NCBI GenBank assembly: GCA_949294335.1
Contig: CASFGO010000004.1
Coordinates: 1 to 58,328, forward strand
Length of the DNA stretch: 58,328 nt
Direction of reading: 5' to 3'
Source: an uncultured bacterium
GTDB taxonomy: Bacteria > Cyanobacteriota > Vampirovibrionia > Gastranaerophilales > Gastranaerophilaceae
Shown here in pieces: positions 18,064 to 25,895 of this stretch (positions are counted from its first letter, which is position 1; the number at the start of each line of letters is the position of its first letter). Both the position numbers and the translations under genes were made by a program. The notes below the pieces were generated by a model. The model made no database searches, was not told the origin of the DNA, and saw only the letters and a list, made by a program, of their open reading frames with translations.

Positions 18064-18546
18064 ATGAATATTTTATTATTAAAACAAATTGCAATATTTA
18101 GTGCTTTAGTTGGTGGAGTTATCGGAATCATTACTCTTATACCTTTTATAGGAACATTAGCATTCTTAACTCTAATATTATTCTTATCAGCAATAATAAT
18201 TGTTTATCTAAAAAAGAACAACCTTATTGGAATTATTGACTTAAAAGAAGGTGCTATTATAGGTGCTGTAATTGGATTTGCCTCATTTATAGCTTTTGCA
18301 ATTGTATTTATGCCTATAAGCACTATTATTGGACTTATTTTTAAAAGCTATTATGTTGGTCATTTATTAACAATGTTCATAACAAATTTTGGCGGATTCT
18401 TTGTAATGATTATGCTATTAATATTCATAGCAATAATATCTGCTTTAATGAACGCATTTTCTGGCGTAGTAACAGCTTATATCTATGAGCTATTATCAGG
18501 ATTAAAAAAAGCTGAAAATGAAAATATAGATTTTGAAATTAAATAG
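18064..18546 (+). CDS. small multi-pass membrane protein
   Basis: About 160 residues with four hydrophobic segments (approximately 10-30, 32-48, 62-90 and 110-145) and a charged C-terminal tail. GAGGTG lies upstream; the ATG at 18064 has better spacing than the one at 18058. It ends 15 bases before mtnA and probably shares its transcript. No family recognised; small Gly/Ala-rich membrane proteins of this type occur in glycine-zipper-like families. Confidence 0.65.
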   Translation: MNILLLKQIAIFSALVGGVIGIITLIPFIGTLAFLTLILFLSAIIIVYLKKNNLIGIIDLKEGAIIGAVIGFASFIAFAIVFMPISTIIGLIFKSYYVGHLLTMFITNFGGFFVMIMLLIFIAIISALMNAFSGVVTAYIYELLSGLKKAENENIDFEIK

Positions 18547-18561
18547 ATAGGTGGAATAAAA

Positions 18562-19641
18562 GTGGAATTTGAATCAAAAATAAGAACAATACAATGGGTT
18601 GACAATGTATCAAGAATGGTTGACCAAACAAAATTTCCTGAAGAATACCTCTATGTAGACATAAAAACAGGAAATGAAATGTATGATGCAATTAAAACAA
18701 TGATTGTAAGAGGAGCTCCAGCTATTGGAATTGCAGGCGCTCATGGTGTTGTTTTATATGCTCAAGAAGGTAAAAAAGAATGGGGAGATATCTCTATTGA
18801 TGAATTTAAAACAAAACTTCTTGAAAAATGTGATTATCTTGCTTCATCAAGACCAACAGCTGTAAACCTTATGTGGGCAGTTGAACAACAAAAAAAATTA
18901 ATTAAAGAAACTTATTCTGATATTAATACTTTAATAGAAGATTTAACAAAACAAGCTATCAGAATGGAAAATGAAGATATTGAAATTAACAAAGCAATTG
19001 GAAGATATGGAGCAGAAGTAGTTCCTAAAGGAGCAACAATTCTTACTCACTGCAACGCAGGTGCATTAGCAACTGTAGGCTATGGAACAGCACTTGGAGT
19101 TGTTCGTTCTGCTTTTGCAAAAGATAATACTATTCAAGTTTTTGCAGATGAAACGAGACCTCGTCAACAAGGTGCTAGAATTACAACACTTGAACTTACT
19201 ATGGATGGAATCCCTACAACTTTAATTACAGATGGGATGTGTTCATACTTTATGAGCAAAGGTATGATTGATATGGTTGTAGTTGGTGCTGATAGAATTG
19301 CGGCTAATGGAGATACTGCTAATAAAATTGGGACTTATACTGTTGCTATTGCTGCAAAATATCATAATATTCCATTTTATATTGCAGCTCCTTTATCAAC
19401 TATTGATATATCTATTCAATCAGGAGCTGAAATTCCAATAGAAGAACGTTCTCACGATGAAGTTACACACATCAATGGTAAAACTATTTGTGCAGAAGGG
19501 GTTAATATAATTAACCCTGGTTTCGATGTAACTCCTCACGAATTAATTGCGGGTATTATTACAGAAGTTGGTATTCTTAGACCTGATTACGATAAATCAA
19601 TCAAAGAAGCTTTTGAAAAACAAGCTGGAGTTCTTGTATAA
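18562..19641 (+). CDS. mtnA: S-methyl-5-thioribose-1-phosphate isomerase
   Basis: Isomerises methylthioribose-1-phosphate to the ribulose form in methionine salvage. The 359-residue protein has RGAPAIG (50-56), the catalytic cysteine C164 in LTHCNAGALAT, D244 in VVGADRIAANGDTANKIGT, and the full family length. The start is GTG at 18562 with AGGTGG eight bases before it. No other methionine-salvage gene is in the window. Related eIF2B-type enzymes act on ribose-1,5-bisphosphate, but the overall pattern is MtnA. Confidence 0.93.
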   Translation: MEFESKIRTIQWVDNVSRMVDQTKFPEEYLYVDIKTGNEMYDAIKTMIVRGAPAIGIAGAHGVVLYAQEGKKEWGDISIDEFKTKLLEKCDYLASSRPTAVNLMWAVEQQKKLIKETYSDINTLIEDLTKQAIRMENEDIEINKAIGRYGAEVVPKGATILTHCNAGALATVGYGTALGVVRSAFAKDNTIQVFADETRPRQQGARITTLELTMDGIPTTLITDGMCSYFMSKGMIDMVVVGADRIAANGDTANKIGTYTVAIAAKYHNIPFYIAAPLSTIDISIQSGAEIPIEERSHDEVTHINGKTICAEGVNIINPGFDVTPHELIAGIITEVGILRPDYDKSIKEAFEKQAGVLV

Positions 19642-19647
19642 AAAAAA

Positions 19648-19694
19648 GCCTCGATTAATACTAATATTAATTAATATTCATACTAATTGAGGCT
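19648..19694 (+). terminator. hairpin after mtnA
   Basis: AGCCTCGATTAATA (19648-19661) pairs with TACTAATTGAGGCT (19681-19694) with one or two mismatches. ATATTAATTAATAT in the loop is itself a palindrome. No T run follows, so it may be a weak terminator or RNA-stabilising structure. Confidence 0.45.
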
Positions 19695-19708
19695 AGAGCG
19701 ATGAGGAT

Positions 19709-19751
19709 TTACAATTTTATCTTAAACTCTTTTTAAGATATTACATTGTAA
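19709..19751 (+). promoter_or_regulatory. hairpin in the lptF/G leader
   Basis: TTACAAT (19709-19715) pairs with ATTGTAA (19745-19751), and inside them ATCTTAAA pairs with TTTAAGAT. It lies 44 bases before the permease start. A leader structure is one reading; nothing identifies a known riboswitch. Confidence 0.35.
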
Positions 19752-19794
19752 GTTTGGAGTAAAAATTATTAAACAGAATAACTAGGAATAACAA

Positions 19795-20916
19795 ATGAAA
19801 ATTAGAAAACAACTAAACAACCTTAAACTACTTGATAAATATATTCTTAAACAAGTTATTGAAATGTTTATTATGGGCGTTCTTGTTTTCACTTCTATTA
19901 TTTTCGCTTCAGACACATTCATAACTTTGATAAAACAAATCGCAAAATATGGTATCCCATTCAAAATTGCTTTTATTTTAGTAATTTTAAGTTTACCATC
20001 TGTATTTGTAATGACTATTCCTATGGGAATATTACTATCAACTGTTATGACACTTAATAAATTAAGTTTAGATTCAGAACTCACAGTAATGAGAGCCTGT
20101 GGAATTGGTTTTAATAGAATAGCTAAACCTGTTTTTGCATTCGCAATTGTTATGGCAATAGTTAGTTTTGTAATTAACGAAACAGTTGTTCCTGTTATGA
20201 CTAAACAATCTAAAGATTTAGCATTATGGTCATTTTCTCAAAAGAATGTTCCCGATGGAAAACACAACTTTACATTTGAAGAAATTGCAGATAATGGTGG
20301 TTTAAAAAGATTATTCTATGTAGAGTTTTGCGATAATAAAAAATTACATAATATCACATTACTTGATATGTCCAAAGATGATACTATTCATGTTCTTCAA
20401 GCAAAAGAAGGTGGAACATCTCCTGATGGTTGGGTGTTTAATAATGGTATTGTTTATACCATTGCTGATAAAGGTAAAGTTCTCAATTCTACATTCTTCG
20501 GAGAGTCTGTTGCTCAATTTGGAGTTGACCTTAAAAAAGAAATGAATAAAAATCTTGCAAATGAAAGAAACTTTATGCAACTTGGACATTACCTTAAAGT
20601 TACTAAAGGTATTGAAGCAGAAAAAAGAAGAAGCCTAAAAATTAATCTATATGATAAAATTGCACTACCATTAACAACAATTGTTCTTGTTTTAATTGGT
20701 ATTCCTTTAGCGATTACACCTCCTAGAGTTAGATATAACAGGGGATTTTTATTTAGTATTTTAATTATATTTGCATATTACCTTATAAGAGCTTTATCAA
20801 TATCTTTTGGAGAGGCTGGAACATTACCAGCATTCATTGCCGCATTTTTACCTAATATTATTCTTACTATATCAGGTATGGCACTATATTATAGAAAAGT
20901 ATTTACCATCACCTAG
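19795..20916 (+). CDS. LptF/LptG-family LPS export permease
   Basis: A 373-residue YjgP/YjgQ permease, the inner-membrane component that extracts lipopolysaccharide and passes it to the Lpt bridge. Two or three N-terminal transmembrane segments (about 20-125) precede a periplasmic beta domain (about 140-280) and C-terminal segments (about 285-370) including GIPLAITPPRVRYNRG. Only one permease gene is present here; it could pair with a second gene elsewhere or form a homodimer. AGGA precedes the ATG. Its presence implies an outer membrane with LPS-like lipid. Confidence 0.88.
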   Translation: MKIRKQLNNLKLLDKYILKQVIEMFIMGVLVFTSIIFASDTFITLIKQIAKYGIPFKIAFILVILSLPSVFVMTIPMGILLSTVMTLNKLSLDSELTVMRACGIGFNRIAKPVFAFAIVMAIVSFVINETVVPVMTKQSKDLALWSFSQKNVPDGKHNFTFEEIADNGGLKRLFYVEFCDNKKLHNITLLDMSKDDTIHVLQAKEGGTSPDGWVFNNGIVYTIADKGKVLNSTFFGESVAQFGVDLKKEMNKNLANERNFMQLGHYLKVTKGIEAEKRRSLKINLYDKIALPLTTIVLVLIGIPLAITPPRVRYNRGFLFSILIIFAYYLIRALSISFGEAGTLPAFIAAFLPNIILTISGMALYYRKVFTIT

Positions 20917-21192
20917 GAGGGGGATAAATAATATTGAGTTATAATTCTGCCTACCCGTTAGAAGTATGGGGAGGTAAAGGGGTAAATGTATTTGAGTGAA
21001 TAGTGACTGGTGAGGAGTGATTGGAAATGCGGCTAAGTAGTTATGTCTTAAGCAGCTAAGAAATAGGTCTGTTTTTGTCGTCCTGAACGAATGTGAAGGA
21101 CCGCACTGTTGAATGCAGCAAAATTTCTTAATCACTTTGCCTAAAAATAGATTACTTCGCTATCGCTCGCAATAACGTGAGTAAATTTCCCC
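20917..21192. repeat. intergenic region with degenerate dispersed-repeat fragments
   Basis: No gene is supported. Two segments resemble common bacterial intergenic repeats: CCTGAACGAATGTGAAGG (core, 21082-21099) inside a hairpin-prone stretch 21077-21101, and TACTTCGCTATCGCTCGCAA (21153-21172) within 21151-21177. A GGGGTAAATG-type segment occurs near 20983 and recurs near 46914. Base composition is well above the local average. Confidence 0.5.
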
Positions 21193-22842
21193 CTATATCA
21201 AATTCAAAGCAAACGACGGCGACTGGTTTGCTGTTGCAAGAAGTGACGCAGATGCCTGCTGCAGAATCTGTGCCCTGATAAAATCAGACGAAACTTTTGC
21301 AATATCCGCATCTTTGATTGTCGAAAGCGACGAGGTTGTGTTTTCAATACTAACATCAAGTGAATCAATTATTGAGTCTAATCGGTTTTGGACTGCGCCG
21401 AACTCGGTTTGTTTCTGGGTTACCTGTTTTAATATTTCGTCTATTGTATTAATTGCGGAAATAGCTCCTGTTGTTGAATAAACATTTACATCAAGATTAA
21501 ACGAAAATGTTGTATCAAATTTTAGTACGGAATTTTGACTTGAATCAATACCTACTTGAAGCGAAAATACTTGACCGCCTTTGAGTTCTTCAGGAGCAAT
21601 TGAAGTCAGAGTTCCATTTTTGATTAATTCATTTAATTCTGCAGTCGTTACACCAATCGTATTATCGGTACCTATCCCTAGACCTATTGACTGACCTGAG
21701 CTTTCAGTATTCCAATAAACATTACTATAAGTATTAGTTCCGACAGACCCTATTACACCACCGACATTTGTTGTTCCGGTTACTTTTCCGGTTGAATAAC
21801 AATTATAAACACCATTAGCAGAGCCAACTAACCCTCCAACATATGTATTCCCCTCAACTCTACCGGTAGCATAAGAATTTTGAATATAACCACTATTACC
21901 ACCTCCGACAAGACCTCCAACACTACTATTTCCTGTTACATTTGCTGTTGAATAACAATAATTTAATCCACATGCCAAAGGTGCAGCCCCCTCCAAACCA
22001 CCAACATTATTATTTCCTGAAACGCTACCAGTAACATAACAATTAGTAATCATGCCGGATGTCAGATTAGCTACTAAAGCACCAACTGTATTATTACCGG
22101 TTACATTAACTTTTTCTAAACCTAAATTATAAACCGAACCAATTATAGAAGAAAACAGTCCAACATTATTCTGACTTGGTTTATTTATTGTAAGATTTTT
22201 TATTACATATCCATTCCCGTTAAAAGTACCGTTAAAACTTATTGGTTCCCAGTTATATCCTGATAAATCGATATCATTCATAAGGATATATCTCCCCGGG
22301 GTGTACCTTATCGCATTTAAGTCATCAGCCGTTTTAATTATAGTATATCCCTGTGCAATTGCTTCCTCTTCCGTTAACGGCTTAACTACATTTATAAAAT
22401 CTCCGGTGGAAACAGGAGTTCCATCGCCATATAACTGTATACCATTATATTCGGTTGAATACATTACACGCTTGATTTCTTCCGTTCTCGCATCAATTTC
22501 AGCCTGTATCGCATCAATCGAATCCTGACCATAAGTTCCGTTTGCAGCCTGCTCCGCCAAATCACGGATTCGTTGTAAGTGGGTTGTCACAATATCAAGA
22601 CTGCTCTCCGCAGTATTCAAAAGTGACAACCCAAGGTTTGCATTGTTCCTCACAACACGATATGAGGACAAATCTATTCCCATTCTGGTTGCAACTGCAT
22701 ACCCTGCCGCATCGTCTTTTGCTGAATTAATCCGATACCCCGTTGTCATCTGCTCCAGGGCACGATTCAAATTCAGGGTCGATTTCTTCAACGACAACTG
22801 TACCATTAAACTAGAAAGATTGGTATTGATGCTTAAACTCAC
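21193..22842 (-). CDS. flagellin with GLUG-repeat insert
   Basis: About 549 residues. Flagellin D0/D1 arms flank a large insert. The N-arm runs SLSINTNLSSLMVQLSL to about residue 128 with MTTGYRINSAKDDAAGYAVA. The C-arm covers about 430-549 with QTEFGAVQNRLDSIIDSL, DADIAKVSS and a SPSFALNLI end. The insert (about 135-400) begins with a module containing ILMNDIDLSGYNWEPISFNG and continues with repeats of the GLUG type (NVGGL, SVGGLVGG, TYVGGLVGS, each preceded by CYSTGxVTG-like strands). GLUG repeats are known from surface adhesins. The start is GTG at 22842, matching MALTINTN of the paralogue, with AAAGGTGG upstream. G+C is far higher than neighbouring genes, suggesting recent acquisition. 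Confidence 0.9.
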   Translation of the reverse strand: MSLSINTNLSSLMVQLSLKKSTLNLNRALEQMTTGYRINSAKDDAAGYAVATRMGIDLSSYRVVRNNANLGLSLLNTAESSLDIVTTHLQRIRDLAEQAANGTYGQDSIDAIQAEIDARTEEIKRVMYSTEYNGIQLYGDGTPVSTGDFINVVKPLTEEEAIAQGYTIIKTADDLNAIRYTPGRYILMNDIDLSGYNWEPISFNGTFNGNGYVIKNLTINKPSQNNVGLFSSIIGSVYNLGLEKVNVTGNNTVGALVANLTSGMITNCYVTGSVSGNNNVGGLEGAAPLACGLNYCYSTANVTGNSSVGGLVGGGNSGYIQNSYATGRVEGNTYVGGLVGSANGVYNCYSTGKVTGTTNVGGVIGSVGTNTYSNVYWNTESSGQSIGLGIGTDNTIGVTTAELNELIKNGTLTSIAPEELKGGQVFSLQVGIDSSQNSVLKFDTTFSFNLDVNVYSTTGAISAINTIDEILKQVTQKQTEFGAVQNRLDSIIDSLDVSIENTTSSLSTIKDADIAKVSSDFIRAQILQQASASLLATANQSPSFALNLI

Positions 22843-22893
22843 ATGCAACCACCACCTTTCATAGAGGCAAAACTCCCTATTAGTAGGCTATTA

Positions 22894-22902
22894 CCCCCCC
22901 CC
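22894..22902 (-). repeat. poly-G tract (9) upstream of GLUG flagellin 2
   Basis: Nine consecutive C on the plus strand (G on the coding strand) 52-60 bases before the GTG start. It is followed on the coding strand by TAATAGCCTACTAATAGG. A similar tract and downstream sequence lie before the other GLUG flagellin. Homopolymers of this length in AT-rich DNA are typical phase-variation sites. Confidence 0.7.
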
Positions 22903-23244
22903 GTTTACAAACACAGGTATAGCAAGCATTTCAAGCTTACCTCTAAATTTCAATCCAATCCGTTGAACCAAAATTATTCCCATATATCCCTTGTGTGATA
23001 GTAACCGTTACATTATTATTATAGATTATGTATATATCTTTTGCAACTACTTGTCGGACATATATTACGGGAGATTTACAAAATATTTATTACTTTACTA
23101 AAACAAAAACAAAATTTTGAGATTGTTTTAGATAGCAACTAATAATAGCGAATAATAATCCTTGTATTAACAGATATTCCATAAATAATTCACCTCTATT
23201 TAAAAATATTATCCGAACAGATAAATACTATACGAAATTTAGCC
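22903..23244. other. intergenic region upstream of GLUG flagellin 2
   Basis: About 340 bases without a supported gene. It holds the promoter at 23018-23046 and the GTCGGACATA motif at 23053-23062, which is conserved upstream of all three flagellins. The rest is AT-rich with nothing recognised. Confidence 0.5.
23018..23046 (-). promoter_or_regulatory. candidate promoter of GLUG flagellin 2
   Basis: TTGCAA (23041-23046) and TATAAT (23018-23023) on the minus strand are 17 bases apart, a standard sigma-70 layout. The homologous site upstream of GLUG flagellin 3 is conserved. The transcript would carry the poly-G tract in its leader of about 170 bases. Confidence 0.6.
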
Positions 23245-23655
23245 TTACATATCCATCATAAATGTTGGACGAGAAGCTCCAAACATTTCTTCATCTTCAC
23301 TTTGTAATATTGATGCTGTATTAAATCTTTGTACATAAAGACTTTTTAATTCATTTGCAATTTCACCACTAAATACTTTTTCATATTTTTCAAAGAAATT
23401 TGCTATTTCTTTAACTGGAGCTAAGAATAAATCTTTTGCTGTTTTCTTAATTAATGCACTTGTATTTTCGCCAACAAATGTTTGAGCATCAGGAACTCTT
23501 ACATTTAAACCAAATGGGCGAGGAGTTCTTAACCAATTATGTTGATATTCTACATTTTGTACTGATTGAGGTTCTACTGAAGATTTAGGATATTGTGAAT
23601 TACCTAAACCTGCATTCCCTGAATCACCTGTATTAAAATTAAACATATCTGCCAT
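23245..23655 (-). CDS. hypothetical protein
   Basis: 136 residues, soluble, with a Gly/Asn/Ser-rich N-terminus (about 1-35), a central NWLRTPRPFGLNVRVP, and an amphipathic helical stretch (KKTAKDLFLAPVKEIANFFEKYEKVF). It ends SRPTFMMDM. No family is recognised. It lies between flagellin 2 and mutL on the same strand with no close operon spacing to either. Confidence 0.55.
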   Translation of the reverse strand: MADMFNFNTGDSGNAGLGNSQYPKSSVEPQSVQNVEYQHNWLRTPRPFGLNVRVPDAQTFVGENTSALIKKTAKDLFLAPVKEIANFFEKYEKVFSGEIANELKSLYVQRFNTASILQSEDEEMFGASRPTFMMDM

Positions 23656-23762
23656 AATATATATACCCCTAATTACATTTAAGTTTTACGGTAAGATTCC
23701 ATTAAAACTTTAATGAAATCAGGGATAATTGCAGATAATCGTTACATTTATTTACATTTTAA

Positions 23763-25553
23763 CTACTTATTTCTCATAAAAAATGAAGCAATCTCATTAT
23801 GAGCCAAAATTTTTGATATAGGACGACCGTGAGGACAAGTATACGGATGCTTACAACCTCGCCAACGTCTTATTATTTCTTGCATTTGAAACATATTTAA
23901 TGGAGTATTAGCTTTTACCGCCGCTTTACAAGATGTTGTTATTAAAATCTTTTCTTCTAAATTATCCAAATCACCTTCTAAATTTTCTAACAAATCCTTT
24001 ATAATTTCTTTTGGAGAAACTTTTGATAACAATTGAGGAACTTTCTTAAACATGATATCTGTATCATTTAAAAATTCTATCCCATAACCAAATTTTGCAA
24101 ATTTCTGAATATTATCTCTTACTAATTCTGCCTCAACAGGTGACATCTCAATTATGTCTGAAATAAAAAGTAATTGTGACGCAGGTTCTTTTTGATTTTT
24201 AAGTGTTTCATAAATATATCTTTCATCAGCAATATGTTGATCAACAATTTCTAAACCTTCATCTTTTTCAATTAATATGTAAGTTTTTTTATACTGACCG
24301 ATTATATTTTCATCTGATTTTATTTCAATTTGTTGTCCTACTATTTTAGGTTTTTCAATAAAACCATTACTTTTTACTGGCTCGGGAGTATAAACTTTTA
24401 CAGGTTTTATAAAATTTGGATGAATTACTTCTTTATAATTTTTATCATTATCTGAATTATTTTCATTTGGATTGAACAATAAATTTTGAATTGCTTCATT
24501 TACAGGTTCTACAACTTGAACATCATCTTCTTTTATTGTTCTATTTTGCAAAGTATTTATACGTTCAATATTTGATAGAGAATTTTCTATTGATGCTCTT
24601 ATAAAATTAAAGACCTGATTTGGATTTTTATATTTAACTTCTTTTTTGGTTGGATGAACATTTACATCTATTTCATCTGTTGGAATTTGTAAATTAAGAA
24701 CTACAAAAGGATATTTTCCTGTTGGCAACATATTTCTATATGCTGTATCTATTGATTTTAAAAATACAGGACATTTTACTGTTCTTGAATTTACAAATAT
24801 ATGACAATCTTTTTTACTTGAACGAGTAAAATCAGGACTACTTACATATCCTGTTATTTTAAATCCAGAAATATTATCTATCCCTTCTACATGTCTTAGC
24901 TTTTCAAATAATGTTTTAGAAAACATTGTCTTTATCACTTCAGGCAAAGAACCCAAACCATTTGTTTGTAATACAGTTTTTTCATTATTTTTTAATTCAA
25001 AAGCTATACTTGGATTGACTAAAGCAAGAGATGAAACCAATTCAGAAATATATGCAAATTCAGTTTTTGGATTTTTTAAAAACTTTAATCTAACAGGCAA
25101 ATTATAAAATAAATCTCGAACTTCCATAATTGTACCAACAGCACAACCTGTTTCTATTTTATGTACTTCTGAATTTTCGCAAGTAACCTTGGTTCCAACT
25201 TCAAAATCTTTCGTACGAGTTATACAAGTTAACTTAGAGATAGAAATTATACTTGATAAAGCTTCACCTCTAAAACCTAAAGTTCTTATATTGTATAAAT
25301 CATCTGTATCGTTAATTTTACTTGTAGCATGCTTTGAGAATGCAAGGATAATATCATCTGGATGGATACCTGAACCATTATCTGCAATTCTTATATCTCT
25401 ACATTCATTTGATATTGCTATACTAATTTTTGTAGCACCAGCATCAATCGAATTTTCAACCAACTCTTTTACAACAGAAAAAGGTCTCTCAATAACTTCT
25501 CCCGCTGCAATTTGATTTATAACATGTTTTGATAATTGTTTAATTCTTCCCAT
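23763..25553 (-). CDS. mutL: DNA mismatch repair protein MutL
   Basis: A 596-residue GHKL ATPase of mismatch repair. N-terminal motifs: VVKELVENSIDAGA near 28-40, DNGSGI, and TLGFRGEAL. The C-terminal domain has DQHIADERYIYE, close to the DQHA-x2-E-x4-E endonuclease motif, and later SCKAAVKA and CPHGRPI. So this MutL is probably the nicking type, as expected for a lineage without MutH. The middle linker (about 340-420) is low complexity. No Shine-Dalgarno site; TAGAAT lies just before the ATG. Confidence 0.95.
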   Translation of the reverse strand: MGRIKQLSKHVINQIAAGEVIERPFSVVKELVENSIDAGATKISIAISNECRDIRIADNGSGIHPDDIILAFSKHATSKINDTDDLYNIRTLGFRGEALSSIISISKLTCITRTKDFEVGTKVTCENSEVHKIETGCAVGTIMEVRDLFYNLPVRLKFLKNPKTEFAYISELVSSLALVNPSIAFELKNNEKTVLQTNGLGSLPEVIKTMFSKTLFEKLRHVEGIDNISGFKITGYVSSPDFTRSSKKDCHIFVNSRTVKCPVFLKSIDTAYRNMLPTGKYPFVVLNLQIPTDEIDVNVHPTKKEVKYKNPNQVFNFIRASIENSLSNIERINTLQNRTIKEDDVQVVEPVNEAIQNLLFNPNENNSDNDKNYKEVIHPNFIKPVKVYTPEPVKSNGFIEKPKIVGQQIEIKSDENIIGQYKKTYILIEKDEGLEIVDQHIADERYIYETLKNQKEPASQLLFISDIIEMSPVEAELVRDNIQKFAKFGYGIEFLNDTDIMFKKVPQLLSKVSPKEIIKDLLENLEGDLDNLEEKILITTSCKAAVKANTPLNMFQMQEIIRRWRGCKHPYTCPHGRPISKILAHNEIASFFMRNK

Positions 25554-25634
25554 TAAAATTATTCTAACTTAAAAAAAAAGATATAGCACTTTTGTAACAA
25601 ATATCTTATAATAAGAAAAAAAGAGGTAAAAATT

Positions 25635-25832
25635 ATGAGTTTTGGAATTGGTGGCGCTGACCCTTTTAAACCATATTCTTCAAATGCTGAAGCAGGTGGG
25701 AGTATGGGAGTATTTGTAAAAAGAAAGAAAAAACAAGATAAAAATAAAGAAGAAAAAGAACAAAATTCAATTCTAGATGAATCTGATGATGAAGATTTTG
25801 AAGTAGATATTGATGATGATTTTATTTTGTAA
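25635..25832 (+). CDS. small protein with basic centre and acidic tail
   Basis: 65 residues: a Gly/Ser-rich start (MSFGIGGADPF), a Lys-rich stretch (KRKKKQDKNKEEK) and an Asp/Glu-rich end (DESDDEDFEVDIDDDF). AAGAGGT at about nine bases before the ATG supports translation. It is the only gene on its strand between mutL and the GH13-like gene. No family recognised; the alternating charge could make it a nucleic-acid or protein-binding peptide. Confidence 0.55.
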   Translation: MSFGIGGADPFKPYSSNAEAGGSMGVFVKRKKKQDKNKEEKEQNSILDESDDEDFEVDIDDDFIL

Positions 25833-25858
25833 AAAAGATAAAAAAAATTAAATAATCC

Positions 25859-25890
25859 TAGCAATTTTTATAATATTTGGTTTTATATAA
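25859..25890 (+). promoter_or_regulatory. TAGCAA-type promoter box, GH13-like gene
   Basis: TAGCAA (25859-25864) is followed at 31 bases by the ATG. GGTTTTATATAAT (25879-25891) contains a perfect TATAAT. No Shine-Dalgarno site lies in between. One of the best matches to the shared box. Confidence 0.6.
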
Positions 25891-25895
25891 TATAT

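Noticed and set aside
25559..25864. A 101-codon minus-strand frame opposite the small gene at 25635-25832
   Set aside because: The translation is a Ser/Phe-rich antisense product; the plus-strand frame has a good Shine-Dalgarno site and ordinary composition.
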